Below the pieces are notes generated by a model that had not been told where the DNA came from, made no database searches, and saw nothing but the letters and a program-made list of their open reading frames with translations. This document shows, in pieces, positions 1 to 8,459 of a stretch of 64,000 bases of DNA. The position numbers and the translations under genes were made by a program. The stretch comes from Callipepla californica brunnescens (lineage: Eukaryota > Chordata > Aves > Galliformes > Odontophoridae), in assembly GCA_023055505.1 (NCBI GenBank), contig JALIRH010000044.1, forward strand, positions 4,774,001-4,838,000. Direction: 5' to 3'. Numbering within the stretch: position 1 is the first letter of the stretch; the number at the start of each line of letters is the position of its first letter.

Positions 1-1474
1 CAGAAAGCGGCTTGGCAATCACCTCTGCCAGCTCCCTCAGTACCCTTGGGTGGATCCCATCTGGCCCCATGGACTTGTGGCAGTTCAGATGGAGGAGCAG
101 GTCTCTGACTGTCTCTGCTGGGATCACAGGGGGTGTATGATGCGCTTCGTCCCAGACTTCCAGGTCAGGGCGAGAAGTATCCTGAGGATAACTGGTCTGT
201 CTATTAAAGACAGACGTGAAGAAGGCATTGAGAACCTCAGCCTTTTCCTTATCCTCTGTGGTTACATTCCCTGCCGCATCAAGTAAAGGAGGGAAATTCT
301 CCTTAGTTCTTCTTTTACTGTTAATATATTTATAACAGGATTTTTTGTTCTCCTTTACTGCAGTAGCCAGTCTAAGTTCAAGCTGGGCTTTTGCATTTCT
401 AACTTCCTGCCTGCAAATCTTGGCAAGTTCCCTGTAGTCTCCCCAAGTAGCCTGTCCCATCTTCCAGAGGGCATAGACTCTCTTTTTCTCCCGGAGTCTC
501 AACAAAAGATCCCGGTTCATCCACACTGGCCTTTTTCCCCTCCGGCTTGACTTACGGTACTCAGGGACAGCCTGCACCTGTGCCTTTAAGATTTCCGTCT
601 TGAGGAGGACCCAGGCTTCCTGGACCCCTTTACCCCTCAGGAGCGAGTCCCAAGGGACCCTTGCAACAAGCGTCCTGAACAGGTCAAAGTCTGCCCTCCG
701 GAAGTCCAAGGTAGCAGTTTTGCTAGTCACCCTCTTGATGTCACCAAGAATAGCAAACTCTACCATTTCATGGTCACTCTGGCCAAGACGATCCCCAACC
801 TTCACATCTCCTACTAGTCCTTCACTGTTAGTGAAGAGCAGGTCTAGCAGGGCACCTCCCCTGGTAGGTTCTTGCACCAGCTGTGTCAGGAAGCAATCTT
901 CCACACACTCCAGAAATCTCATGGACTGCTTCCTCTGCGCGGTATTATATTTCCAGCATATATCAGGGAAGTTGAAGTCCCCCATGAGAACTAGTGCTGG
1001 CCATCGTGCAACATCTACTAGTTGCTTGTAGAACACCTCATCTATCTCTTCATCTTGGCTAGGCGGTCTATAACAGAGCCCCACCACAATGTCACTCCTA
1101 CAGACCATCCCCCTGATCCTTACCCACAGACACTCCACTTGGTCGTTTCCAACCTCAAACTCTTCAACATCAAGACACTCTTTGATATAGAGAGCTATGC
1201 CACCACCCTTTTTTCCCCGCCTGTCCCTTCTGAAGAGCTTGTAGCCATCCATCCCAGGACTCCAGTCATGGGAGGGGTCCCACCATGTTTCTGTAATAGC
1301 AACAAGGTCACAGTTAGCCTGCCTTACAATGGTTTCAAGCTCTTCTTGTTTACTGCCCCTGCTGCGTGCGTTGGTGTATATGCACTTCAGCTGAGACATT
1401 TGCCTCACCCTTTGTTCCAGCACAGCCCCCCTGGGCTCTTCACTGGGGAGCCCTGTTACATCCCCTACCCCCAT
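1..1474 (-). pseudogene. CR1 ORF2, N-terminal part (EN and start of RT), copy 1
   Basis: About 491 codons are open from the ATG at 1474 to the window edge. They contain the EN domain (ITETWW, MGDFN, LDLLFTN and SDH motifs) and the linker and fingers of the RT. The part is identical in layout to copy 2. The frameshifted 3' portion lies outside the window, so calling it a pseudogene rests on the other copies. Confidence 0.85.
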
Positions 1475-1608
1475 CACAGCTAGTTTAAAGCTCTCTCAAT
1501 TAGTCCAGCTAGCTCCTGGGCTAGAATTCGTTTCCCCCTTTGGGACAGGTGTAATCCATCAGCGGATAACAGGCCAGGAACTGAGTAAACTGCCCCGTGG
1601 TCAAAAAA
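1..1608 (-). mobile_element. CR1 LINE copy 1 (partial, cut by window edge)
   Basis: This is the 5' part of a CR1 element read on the minus strand: the 42-codon ORF1 tail (1480-1608), then ORF2 from the ATG at 1472-1474 running off the left edge. The left edge falls in the RT domain near the GPDG motif. It joins segment A at 1608/1609 in the same way as all other copies. The EN catalytic histidine codon is intact. Confidence 0.95.
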
Positions 1609-1664
1609 CCCAGCCTAGAACATGCTGTGTAGCATTCTAACATGATCTAGCAGCAGCTGCTGGC

Positions 1665-1742
1665 TTTTGTCTTCCGCTCTGCACACTCCACTTCCAGTAC
1701 CTGAAAGGTACTGGAAGTGGAGTGTACAGAGTGAAAACAAAA
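1665..1742. repeat. Long hairpin (inverted repeat) in segment A, reference copy
   Basis: A perfect 20-bp inverted repeat (1683-1702 against 1706-1725) is separated by a 3-nt loop, gaa. Pairing continues outward with three mismatches and one gap, giving arms of about 37-38 nt (1665-1702 and 1706-1742). As RNA this would fold into a single stable stem-loop of pre-miRNA size, though with a much shorter loop than usual for a pre-miRNA. As DNA it is a cruciform-capable palindrome. It starts 56 bp into every A and every B segment, so the window holds 26 positions for it, four of which are altered. Confidence 0.9.
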
Positions 1743-2350
1743 GTGGATGCCCCTGATCCCCTCATGGAGCATCACTGTGTCTTCTCTGTTTTAACTTAAA
1801 TTACATGGACTTTTCTGTACCAACTGCTGATTTGATTCCATACTGCTGCAGTCACCATCCTTCTCAGTGGGATCATTAGGACATTACTATTTCCTGCTTC
1901 ACTGAGATCTTCCATCTTCCTGCTACTTTCCCCCTCCTATTGGCAGCTTTCTTCAGCTTGCATGAATCTATTACTTCTCGAAGCTGTGGTAAATAAATAC
2001 CGCGTTTTATCACCGCTTTGATACATCCTCCCCACAACCTAAAAACAGAAGGTGTTAGTTTTTTTCAGAACACAAACAAAGCAAGGGAGCAACAACAACA
2101 GAAGAGGGCCACTTGTTGTCTCCAACATTCAACATGAGCAATTACAAGCGTATCTTGAATTTAAAAGCAAACAAGTCTTCATAAAGACATTTCAGCACAT
2201 TCAAAATAACACGCAACCTGCCTGACCTGCGACAAAAAACGGCTGCACATATTTCAACAGGAAGGTCAGCCTAACCGTTAGCCAACTCAATCAGAACATG
2301 CCATTTCCATCCCATTCCAAGTAGACTTGAACAGAAGTCATGATGACTTA

Positions 2351-2356
2351 TTTATT
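2351..2356 (-). promoter_or_regulatory. Possible polyadenylation signal AATAAA in segment A
   Basis: Plus-strand TTTATT reads AATAAA on the minus strand. It lies in the part of A that is missing from B, downstream (minus sense) of a short exon-like stretch near 2732-2825. The hexamer is short and common by chance, so a functional role is only a possibility. Confidence 0.25.
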
Positions 2357-2840
2357 GGAGCTAAGACCACGGTGAAAACCCCACAGGGCTACCCATCACA
2401 GGACTGTGTGATGGTTCAACACTCAAACGGATAGAAACTGGCTTGAAATAAAAAAATCACTCACAGTGCACTATGATCTTTGCTTAACGAGTTATTAAAA
2501 CAACTCTGCAGGTGCACAGCTTCCAGGAGACTGAGCAAAAGCATCATACTCGATGTCAACAGCATTCATACTGCAGTATTAGAGACAGAAAAGGAGAAAG
2601 GAACAGAATCCTTACAGACTCAACCTAAAGCGCAAGCAGAGTTTTCTTCCTAGTTACACAAATTTAAATAAAGTACAAAAACTTGTCTTAGAAATGCTGC
2701 TGTCTGTGCACACTTCCTCATGTCCGTCATCTCACAAGCGCATGTACAGTCCAACAGCAAAACTAATGAGCAAAGAGAGATACAGTGAAGAGCGAGGCTG
2801 CACAATCAGTTGTAGAAAAACTGCACTGCAATCAGATGCA

Positions 2841-3492
2841 CCCAGCCTAGAACATGCTGTGTAGCATTCTAACATGATCTAGCAGCAGCTGCTGGCTTTT
2901 GTCTTCCGCTCTGCACACTCCACTTCCAGTACCTGAAAGGTACTGGAAGTGGAGTGTACAGAGTGAAAACAAAAGTGGATGCCCCTGATCCCCTCATGGA
3001 GCATCACTGTGTCTTCTCTGTTTTAACTTAAATTACATGGACTTTTCTGTACCAACTGCTGATTTGATTCCATACTGCTGCAGTCACCATCCTTCTCAGT
3101 GGGATCATTAGGACATTACTATTTCCTGCTTCACTGAGATCTTCCATCTTCCTGCTACTTTCCCCCTCCTATTGGCAGCTTTCTTCAGCTTGCATGAATC
3201 TATTACTTCTCGAAGCTGTGGTAAATAAATACCACGTTTTATCACCGCTTTGATACATCCTCCCCACAACCTAAAAACAGAAGGTGTTAGTTTTTTTCAG
3301 AACACAAACAAAGCAAGGGAGCAACAACAACAGAAGAGGGCCACTTGTTGTCTCCAACATTCAACATGAGCAATTGCAAGTGTATCTTGAATTTAAAAGC
3401 AAACAAGTCTTCAGCAAAACTGACGAGCAAAGAGAGATACAGTGAAGAGCAAGGCTGCACAATCAGTTGTAGAAAAACTGCACTGCAATCAG
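2841..3492. repeat. Segment B, unit 1 (reference, 652 bp; deletion derivative of A)
   Basis: B begins with the same cccagcctag as A and follows it through aagtcttc. It then jumps to agcaaaact, omitting the 575 bp that in A occupy 2181-2755, and ends at gcaatcag where the CR1 3' end begins. B-type markers against A are gcaagtg for acaagcg, tgacgagc for taatgagc, and gagcaagg for gagcgagg. The hairpin is intact at 2897-2974. No gene is seen. Confidence 0.92.
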
Positions 3493-3509
3493 ATTCATAG
3501 ATTCATAGA
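3493..3509 (-). repeat. CR1 3'-terminal 8-nt tandem repeat
   Basis: On the minus strand the element ends in just over two copies of the 8-mer atctatga. CR1 elements typically end in a few copies of an 8-mer of the attctatg type instead of poly(A), and the RT is thought to recognise this end. The version here is a variant of that consensus and is the same in every copy in the window. Confidence 0.8.
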
Positions 3510-3585
3510 TACATTAGGTTGGAAAGGACCTACAAGATCATCTAGTCCAACCATCCTCACACCACCATCCCTACCAACCAAGCTA

Positions 3586-6445
3586 CTAAATCAAATCCCT
3601 CAGCACCTCATCTAAACGCTTCTTGAACAGCGCTAGGGACGGTGCCTCAACCACCTCCCTAGGCAGGCCATTCCAGTGCCGGACCACTCTCTCATCAGAG
3701 AAAAAATTTTTCCTCAAGTCTAATCTAAATCTTCCCCGGCACAACTTGTGGCCATTCCCTCTCGTCCTGTCATTAGTTACCTGGGAGAAGAGGCTGACCC
3801 CCTCCTTACCACAGCCTCCCTTCAGGAAGTGGTAGAGTGCAATGAGGTCTCCTCTGAGCCTCCTTTTCCCCAAACTAAACAATCCCAGCTCCCTCAGCCG
3901 CTCCTCGTAAGACCTGTGCTCCAGACCCCTCACCAGTTTTGTTGCCCTTCTCTGAACACGCTCCAGGGCCTCGACGTCTCTCTTGTAGTGAGGGGCCCAA
4001 AACTGAACACAGTACTCGAGGTGCGGCCGCACCAGAGCTGAGTACAGGGGGATGATCACCTCCCTGCTCCAGCTGGCCACACTATTCCTAATACAGGCCA
4101 GGATGCCATTGGCCTTCTTGGCCACCTGGGCACACTGCCGGCTCATACTGAGCCAGCCGAGCATCAACCAACACCCCCAGGTCCTTTTCCTCTATACACT
4201 CCTCAAGCCATTCTGCCCCAAGCCTATAGCATTGCATGGGGTTATTGTGGCCAAAGTGCAGGACCCGGCACTTGGCCTTATTGAACCTCATCCCATTGAC
4301 CTCAGCCCAACTGTCTAGCCTATCCAGATCCCGCTGAAGGGCCTCCCTACCCTCAGGCAGGTCGACACATCCTCCCAACTTGGTGTCATCCGCAAACTTA
4401 CTGAGGGTACACTCAATCCCCTCATCCAGGTCATCAATAAAGATATTAAACAAGACGGGCCCCAATACTGACCCTTGGGGGACACCACTCGTGACAGGAC
4501 GCCAGCTGGACTTGACTCCATTAACCACTACCCGCTGGGCACGGCCCTCTAGCCAGTTCTCAACCCAGAGAAGAGTGAACCTGTCCACACCATGGGCTGC
4601 CAGCTTCTGCAGGAGAATACTGTGGGAGACCGTGTCAAAGGCTTTGCTGAAGTCCAGGTAGACTACATCAACAGCCTTTCCCTCATCTACCAGTCTGGTC
4701 ACCCAGTCATAGAAGGAGATGAGGTTGGACAAGCACGACCTGCCCTTTGTGAACCCGTGCTGGCTGGGTCTGATCCCCTGATTGCCATGCACGTGCCGTG
4801 TGATCTCCCTCAAGATCAATTGCTCCATAACTTTCCCTGATACCGAGGTCAGGCTGACAGGCCTGTAGTTCCCCGGATCTTCCTTACGGCCTTTCTTGTA
4901 GATGGGAGTCACATCGGCAAGCCTCCAATCTTGCGGGACCTCTCCAGATGACCAGGAATGCTGATAGATGGCAGAAAGCGGCTTGGCAATCACCTCTGCC
5001 AGCTCCCTCAGTACCCTTGGGTGGATCCCATCTGGCCCCATGGACTTGTGGCAGTTCAGATGGAGGAGCAGGTCTCTGACTGTCTCTGCTGGGATCACAG
5101 GGGGTGTATGATGCGCTTCGTCCCAGACTTCCAGGTCAGGGCGAGAAGTATCCTGAGGATAACTGGTCTGTCTATTAAAGACAGACGTGAAGAAGGCATT
5201 GAGAACCTCAGCCTTTTCCTTATCCTCTGTGGTTACATTCCCTGCCGCATCAAGTAAAGGAGGGAAATTCTCCTTAGTTCTTCTTTTACTGTTAATATAT
5301 TTATAACAGGATTTTTTGTTCTCCTTTACTGCAGTAGCCAGTCTAAGTTCAAGCTGGGCTTTTGCATTTCTAACTTCCTGCCTGCAAATCTTGGCAAGTT
5401 CCCTGTAGTCTCCCCAAGTAGCCTGTCCCATCTTCCAGAGGGCATAGACTCTCTTTTTCTCCCGGAGTCTCAACAAAAGATCCCGGTTCATCCACACTGG
5501 CCTTTTTCCCCTCCGGCTTGACTTACGGTACTCAGGGACAGCCTGCACCTGTGCCTTTAAGATTTCCGTCTTGAGGAGGACCCAGGCTTCCTGGACCCCT
5601 TTACCCCTCAGGAGCGAGTCCCAAGGGACCCTTGCAACAAGCGTCCTGAACAGGTCAAAGTCTGCCCTCCGGAAGTCCAAGGTAGCAGTTTTGCTAGTCA
5701 CCCTCTTGATGTCACCAAGAATAGCAAACTCTACCATTTCATGGTCACTCTGGCCAAGACGATCCCCAACCTTCACATCTCCTACTAGTCCTTCACTGTT
5801 AGTGAAGAGCAGGTCTAGCAGGGCACCTCCCCTGGTAGGTTCTTGCACCAGCTGTGTCAGGAAGCAATCTTCCACACACTCCAGAAATCTCATGGACTGC
5901 TTCCTCTGCGCGGTATTATATTTCCAGCATATATCAGGGAAGTTGAAGTCCCCCATGAGAACTAGTGCTGGCCATCGTGCAACATCTACTAGTTGCTTGT
6001 AGAACACCTCATCTATCTCTTCATCTTGGCTAGGCGGTCTATAACAGAGCCCCACCACAATGTCACTCCTACAGACCATCCCCCTGATCCTTACCCACAG
6101 ACACTCCACTTGGTCGTTTCCAACCTCAAACTCTTCAACATCAAGACACTCTTTGATATAGAGAGCTATGCCACCACCCTTTTTTCCCCGCCTGTCCCTT
6201 CTGAAGAGCTTGTAGCCATCCATCCCAGGACTCCAGTCATGGGAGGGGTCCCACCATGTTTCTGTAATAGCAACAAGGTCACAGTTAGCCTGCCTTACAA
6301 TGGTTTCAAGCTCTTCTTGTTTACTGCCCCTGCTGCGTGCGTTGGTGTATATGCACTTCAGCTGAGACATTTGCCTCACCCTTTGTTCCAGCACAGCCCC
6401 CCTGGGCTCTTCACTGGGGAGCCCTGTTACATCCCCTACCCCCAT
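3586..6445 (-). pseudogene. CR1 ORF2 endonuclease/reverse transcriptase, copy 2 (frameshifted, reference)
   Basis: This ORF encodes the enzyme that nicks target DNA and copies CR1 RNA. From the ATG at 6445 the frame stays open to 4088 (785 codons). EN covers roughly residues 30-240: YTNARS, ITETWW (Glu62), MGDFN (Asp166, Asn168), LDLLFTN and SDH (His235). RT covers roughly 460-750: [28 protein letters not shown] (Asp598), SGVPQGS and FADD (Asp686, Asp687). After about residue 764 the CR1 C-terminus continues in another frame (4167-3586), with family motifs such as [19 protein letters not shown]. The break is a 4-bp tandem duplication (agccagcc on the plus strand, 4151-4158). The intact length would be about 950 residues, close to normal CR1 ORF2. 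A GTG lies just upstream at 6448, but the ATG at 6445 is the eukaryotic start. EN and RT active sites remain; the C-terminal domain is lost from the main frame. Confidence 0.93.
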
Positions 6446-6450
6446 CACAG

Positions 6451-6579
6451 CTAGTTTAAAGCTCTCTCAATTAGTCCAGCTAGCTCCTGGGCTAGAATTC
6501 GTTTCCCCCTTTGGGACAGGTGTAATCCATCAGCGGATAACAGGCCAGGAACTGAGTAAACTGCCCCGTGGTCAAAAAA
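6451..6579 (-). pseudogene. CR1 ORF1 C-terminal remnant (end of SGNH/esterase-like domain), reference
   Basis: Forty-two codons and a TAG stop (6451-6453) read GFFDHG...ADGLHLSQRGKR...LIERALN, with the first Gly codon formed from flanking DNA. CR1 ORF1 proteins end in an SGNH-hydrolase (esterase) domain, and the DGLHL stretch fits its catalytic Asp-x-x-His block. Everything upstream is gone, so no protein is expected. The stop lies 5 nt before the ORF2 ATG, in a different frame. The same remnant sits at the right end of every other CR1 copy: 1480-1608, 11418-11546, 16385-16513, 21352-21480, 26323-26451, 31294-31422, 36265-36393, 41193-41321, 44438-44566, 49395-49523, 54332-54460 and 59303-59431. 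Confidence 0.75.
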
Positions 6580-7807
6580 CCCAGCCTAGAACATGCTGTG
6601 TAGCATTCTAACATGATCTAGCAGCAGCTGCTGGCTTTTGTCTTCCGCTCTGCACACTCCACTTCCAGTACCTGAAAGGTACTGGAAGTGGAGTGTACAG
6701 AGTGAAAACAAAAGTGGATGCCCCTGATCCCCTCATGGAGCATCACTGTGTCTTCTCTGTTTTAACTTAAATTACATGGACTTTTCTGTACCAACTGCTG
6801 ATTTGATTCCATACTGCTGCAGTCACCATCCTTCTCAGTGGGATCATTAGGACATTACTATTTCCTGCTTCACTGAGATCTTCCATCTTCCTGCTACTTT
6901 CCCCCTCCTATTGGCAGCTTTCTTCAGCTTGCATGAATCTATTACTTCTCGAAGCTGTGGTAAATAAATACCACGTTTTATCACCGCTTTGATACATCCT
7001 CCCCACAACCTAAAAACAGAAGGTGTTTTTTTCAGAACACAAACAAAGCAAGGGAGCAACAACAACAGAAGAGGGCCACTTGTTGTCTCCAACATTCAAC
7101 ATGAGCAATTACAAGCGTATCTTGAATTTAAAAGCAAACAAGTCTTCATAAAGACATTTCAGCACATTCAAAATAACACGCAACCTGCCTGACCTGCGAC
7201 AAAAAACGGCTGCACATATTTCAACAGGAAGGTCAGCCTAACCGTTAGCCAACTCAATCAGAACATGCCATTTCCATCCCATTCCAAGTAGACTTGAACA
7301 GAAGTCATGATGACTTATTTATTGGAGCTAAGACCACGGTGAAAACACCACAGGGCTACCCATCACAGGACTGTGTGATGGTTCAACACTCAAACGGATA
7401 GAAACTGGCTTGAAATAAAAAAATCACTCACAGTGCACTATGATCTTTGCTTAACGAGTTATTAAAACAACTCTGCAGGTGCACAGCTTCCAGGAGACTG
7501 AGCAAAAGCATCATACTCGATGTCAACAGTATTCATACTGCAGTATTAGAGACAGAAAAGGAGAAAGGAACAGAATCCTTACAGACTCAACCTAAAGCGC
7601 AAGCAGAGTTTTCTTCCTAGTTACACAAATTTAAATAAAGTACAAAAACTTGTCTTAGAAATGCTGCTGTCTGTGCGCACTTCCTCATGTCCGTCATCTC
7701 TCAGGCGCATGTACAGTCCAACAGCAAAACTAATGAGCAAAGAGAGATACAGTGAAGAGCGAGGCTGCACAATCAGTTGTAGAAAAACTGCACTGCAATC
7801 AGATGCA
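6580..7807. repeat. Segment A, unit 2 (1,228 bp, 4-bp deletion)
   Basis: This copy has lost 4 bp in the ggtgttagtttttt tract near 7025, a state shared only with units 3 and 4. It also has acaccac near 7344 and tctcagg near 7698. The last change removes a stop and lengthens a minus-strand ORF to 73 codons (7621-7842), a chance opening and not a gene. The hairpin is intact at 6636-6713. Confidence 0.92.
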
Positions 7808-8459
7808 CCCAGCCTAGAACATGCTGTGTAGCATTCTAACATGATCTAGCAGCAGCTGCTGGCTTTTGTCTTCCGCTCTGCACACTCCACTTCCAGTACC
7901 TGAAAGGTACTGGAAGTGGAGTGTACAGAGTGAAAACAAAAGTGGATGCCCCTGATCCCCTCATGGAGCATCACTGTGTCTTCTCTGTTTTAACTTAAAT
8001 TACATGGACTTTTCTGTACCAACTGCTGATTTGATTCCATACTGCTGCAGTCACCATCCTTCTCAGTGGGATCATTAGGACATTACTATTTCCTGCTTCA
8101 CTGAGATCTTCCATCTTCCTGCTACTTTCCCCCTCCTACTGGCAGCTTTCTTCAGCTTGCATGAATCTATTACTTCTCGAAGCTGTGGTAAATAAATACC
8201 ACGTTTTATCACCGCTTTGATACATCCTCCCCACAACCTAAAAACAGAAGGTGTTAGTTTTTTTCAGAACACAAACAAAGCAAGGGAGCAACAACAACAG
8301 AAGAGGGCCACTTGTTGTCTCCAACATTCAACATGAGCAATTGCAAGTGTATCTTGAATTTAAAAGCAAACAAGTCTTCAGCAAAACTGACGAGCAAAGA
8401 GAGATACAGTGAAGAGCAAGGCTGCACAATCAGTTGTAGAAAAACTGCACTGCAATCAG
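7808..8459. repeat. Segment B, unit 2 (652 bp)
   Basis: Full-length B with an intact hairpin at 7864-7941. It has ctactggcag near 8146 where unit 1 has ctattggcag; units 2 to 5, 9 and 11 share this state. No gene is seen. Confidence 0.92.

Larger units (their letters stand above)
1609..2840. repeat. Segment A, unit 1 (reference, 1,232 bp)
   Basis: This is non-LINE DNA starting at cccagcctag and ending at cagatgca, directly before segment B. Positions 1609-2180 and 2756-2835 are shared with B; 2181-2755 is found only in A. It holds a long hairpin at 1665-1742 and a minus-strand AATAAA at 2351-2356. It has no ORF that looks like a gene. I recognise no known satellite, SINE, DNA transposon or LTR in it. 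Unit-specific states are accgcg near 1999, gcacac near 2707 and agcatt near 2565; the last two are shared with unit 7. Confidence 0.92.
3493..6579 (-). mobile_element. CR1 LINE retrotransposon copy 2 (reference, 5'-truncated)
   Basis: This is a non-LTR retrotransposon of the CR1 clade, 3,087 bp, on the minus strand. In element order it has the last 42 codons of ORF1 (6579-6451), a 5-nt gap, ORF2 encoding EN and RT (6445-3586, frameshifted), and a short 3' UTR ending in an 8-nt tandem repeat at about 3493-3509 with no poly(A). The 3' UTR contains the CR1-typical block ggttggactag... next to the terminal repeat. Full CR1 elements carry a complete ORF1 upstream, which is missing here, so this is a 5' truncation, the usual result of aborted target-primed reverse transcription. 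No clear target-site duplication flanks it. The CR1 assignment is secure; the subfamily is not assigned. Confidence 0.96.

Noticed and set aside
1609..3492. LTR retrovirus, tRNA-derived SINE, tRNA or rRNA gene in segments A and B
   Set aside because: No LTR ends, primer-binding site, A/B boxes, cloverleaf or rRNA-like stretch could be recognised.
4088..4167. Programmed ribosomal frameshift joining the two ORF2 frames
   Set aside because: The overlap is explained by a plain 4-bp tandem duplication. I see no slippery heptamer at the site.
3586..4167. The 193-codon minus-strand frame as an independent gene
   Set aside because: Its sequence is the normal C-terminal part of CR1 ORF2 and continues the preceding frame across the 4-bp duplication. 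Its apparent start lies in the frameshifted region.
5571..6454. Plus-strand ORFs of 143 and 153 codons opposite ORF2, recurring in nearly every unit
   Set aside because: They lie antisense to the EN and linker part of ORF2 and show no recognisable domain. They recur only because the unit recurs, and the longer one is cut to 88 codons in units 12 and 13 by a single base change.
6847..7095. Minus-strand 82-codon ORF in segment A of units 2-4
   Set aside because: It is open only where the 4-bp deletion occurs and is broken in all other units. It has no recognised domain.
7621..7842. Minus-strand 73-codon ORF spanning the A/B joint in units 2 and 3
   Set aside because: It depends on a tctcagg variant that removes a TGA present in the other units. 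A small exon-like part is noted separately, but the ORF itself is not a gene.
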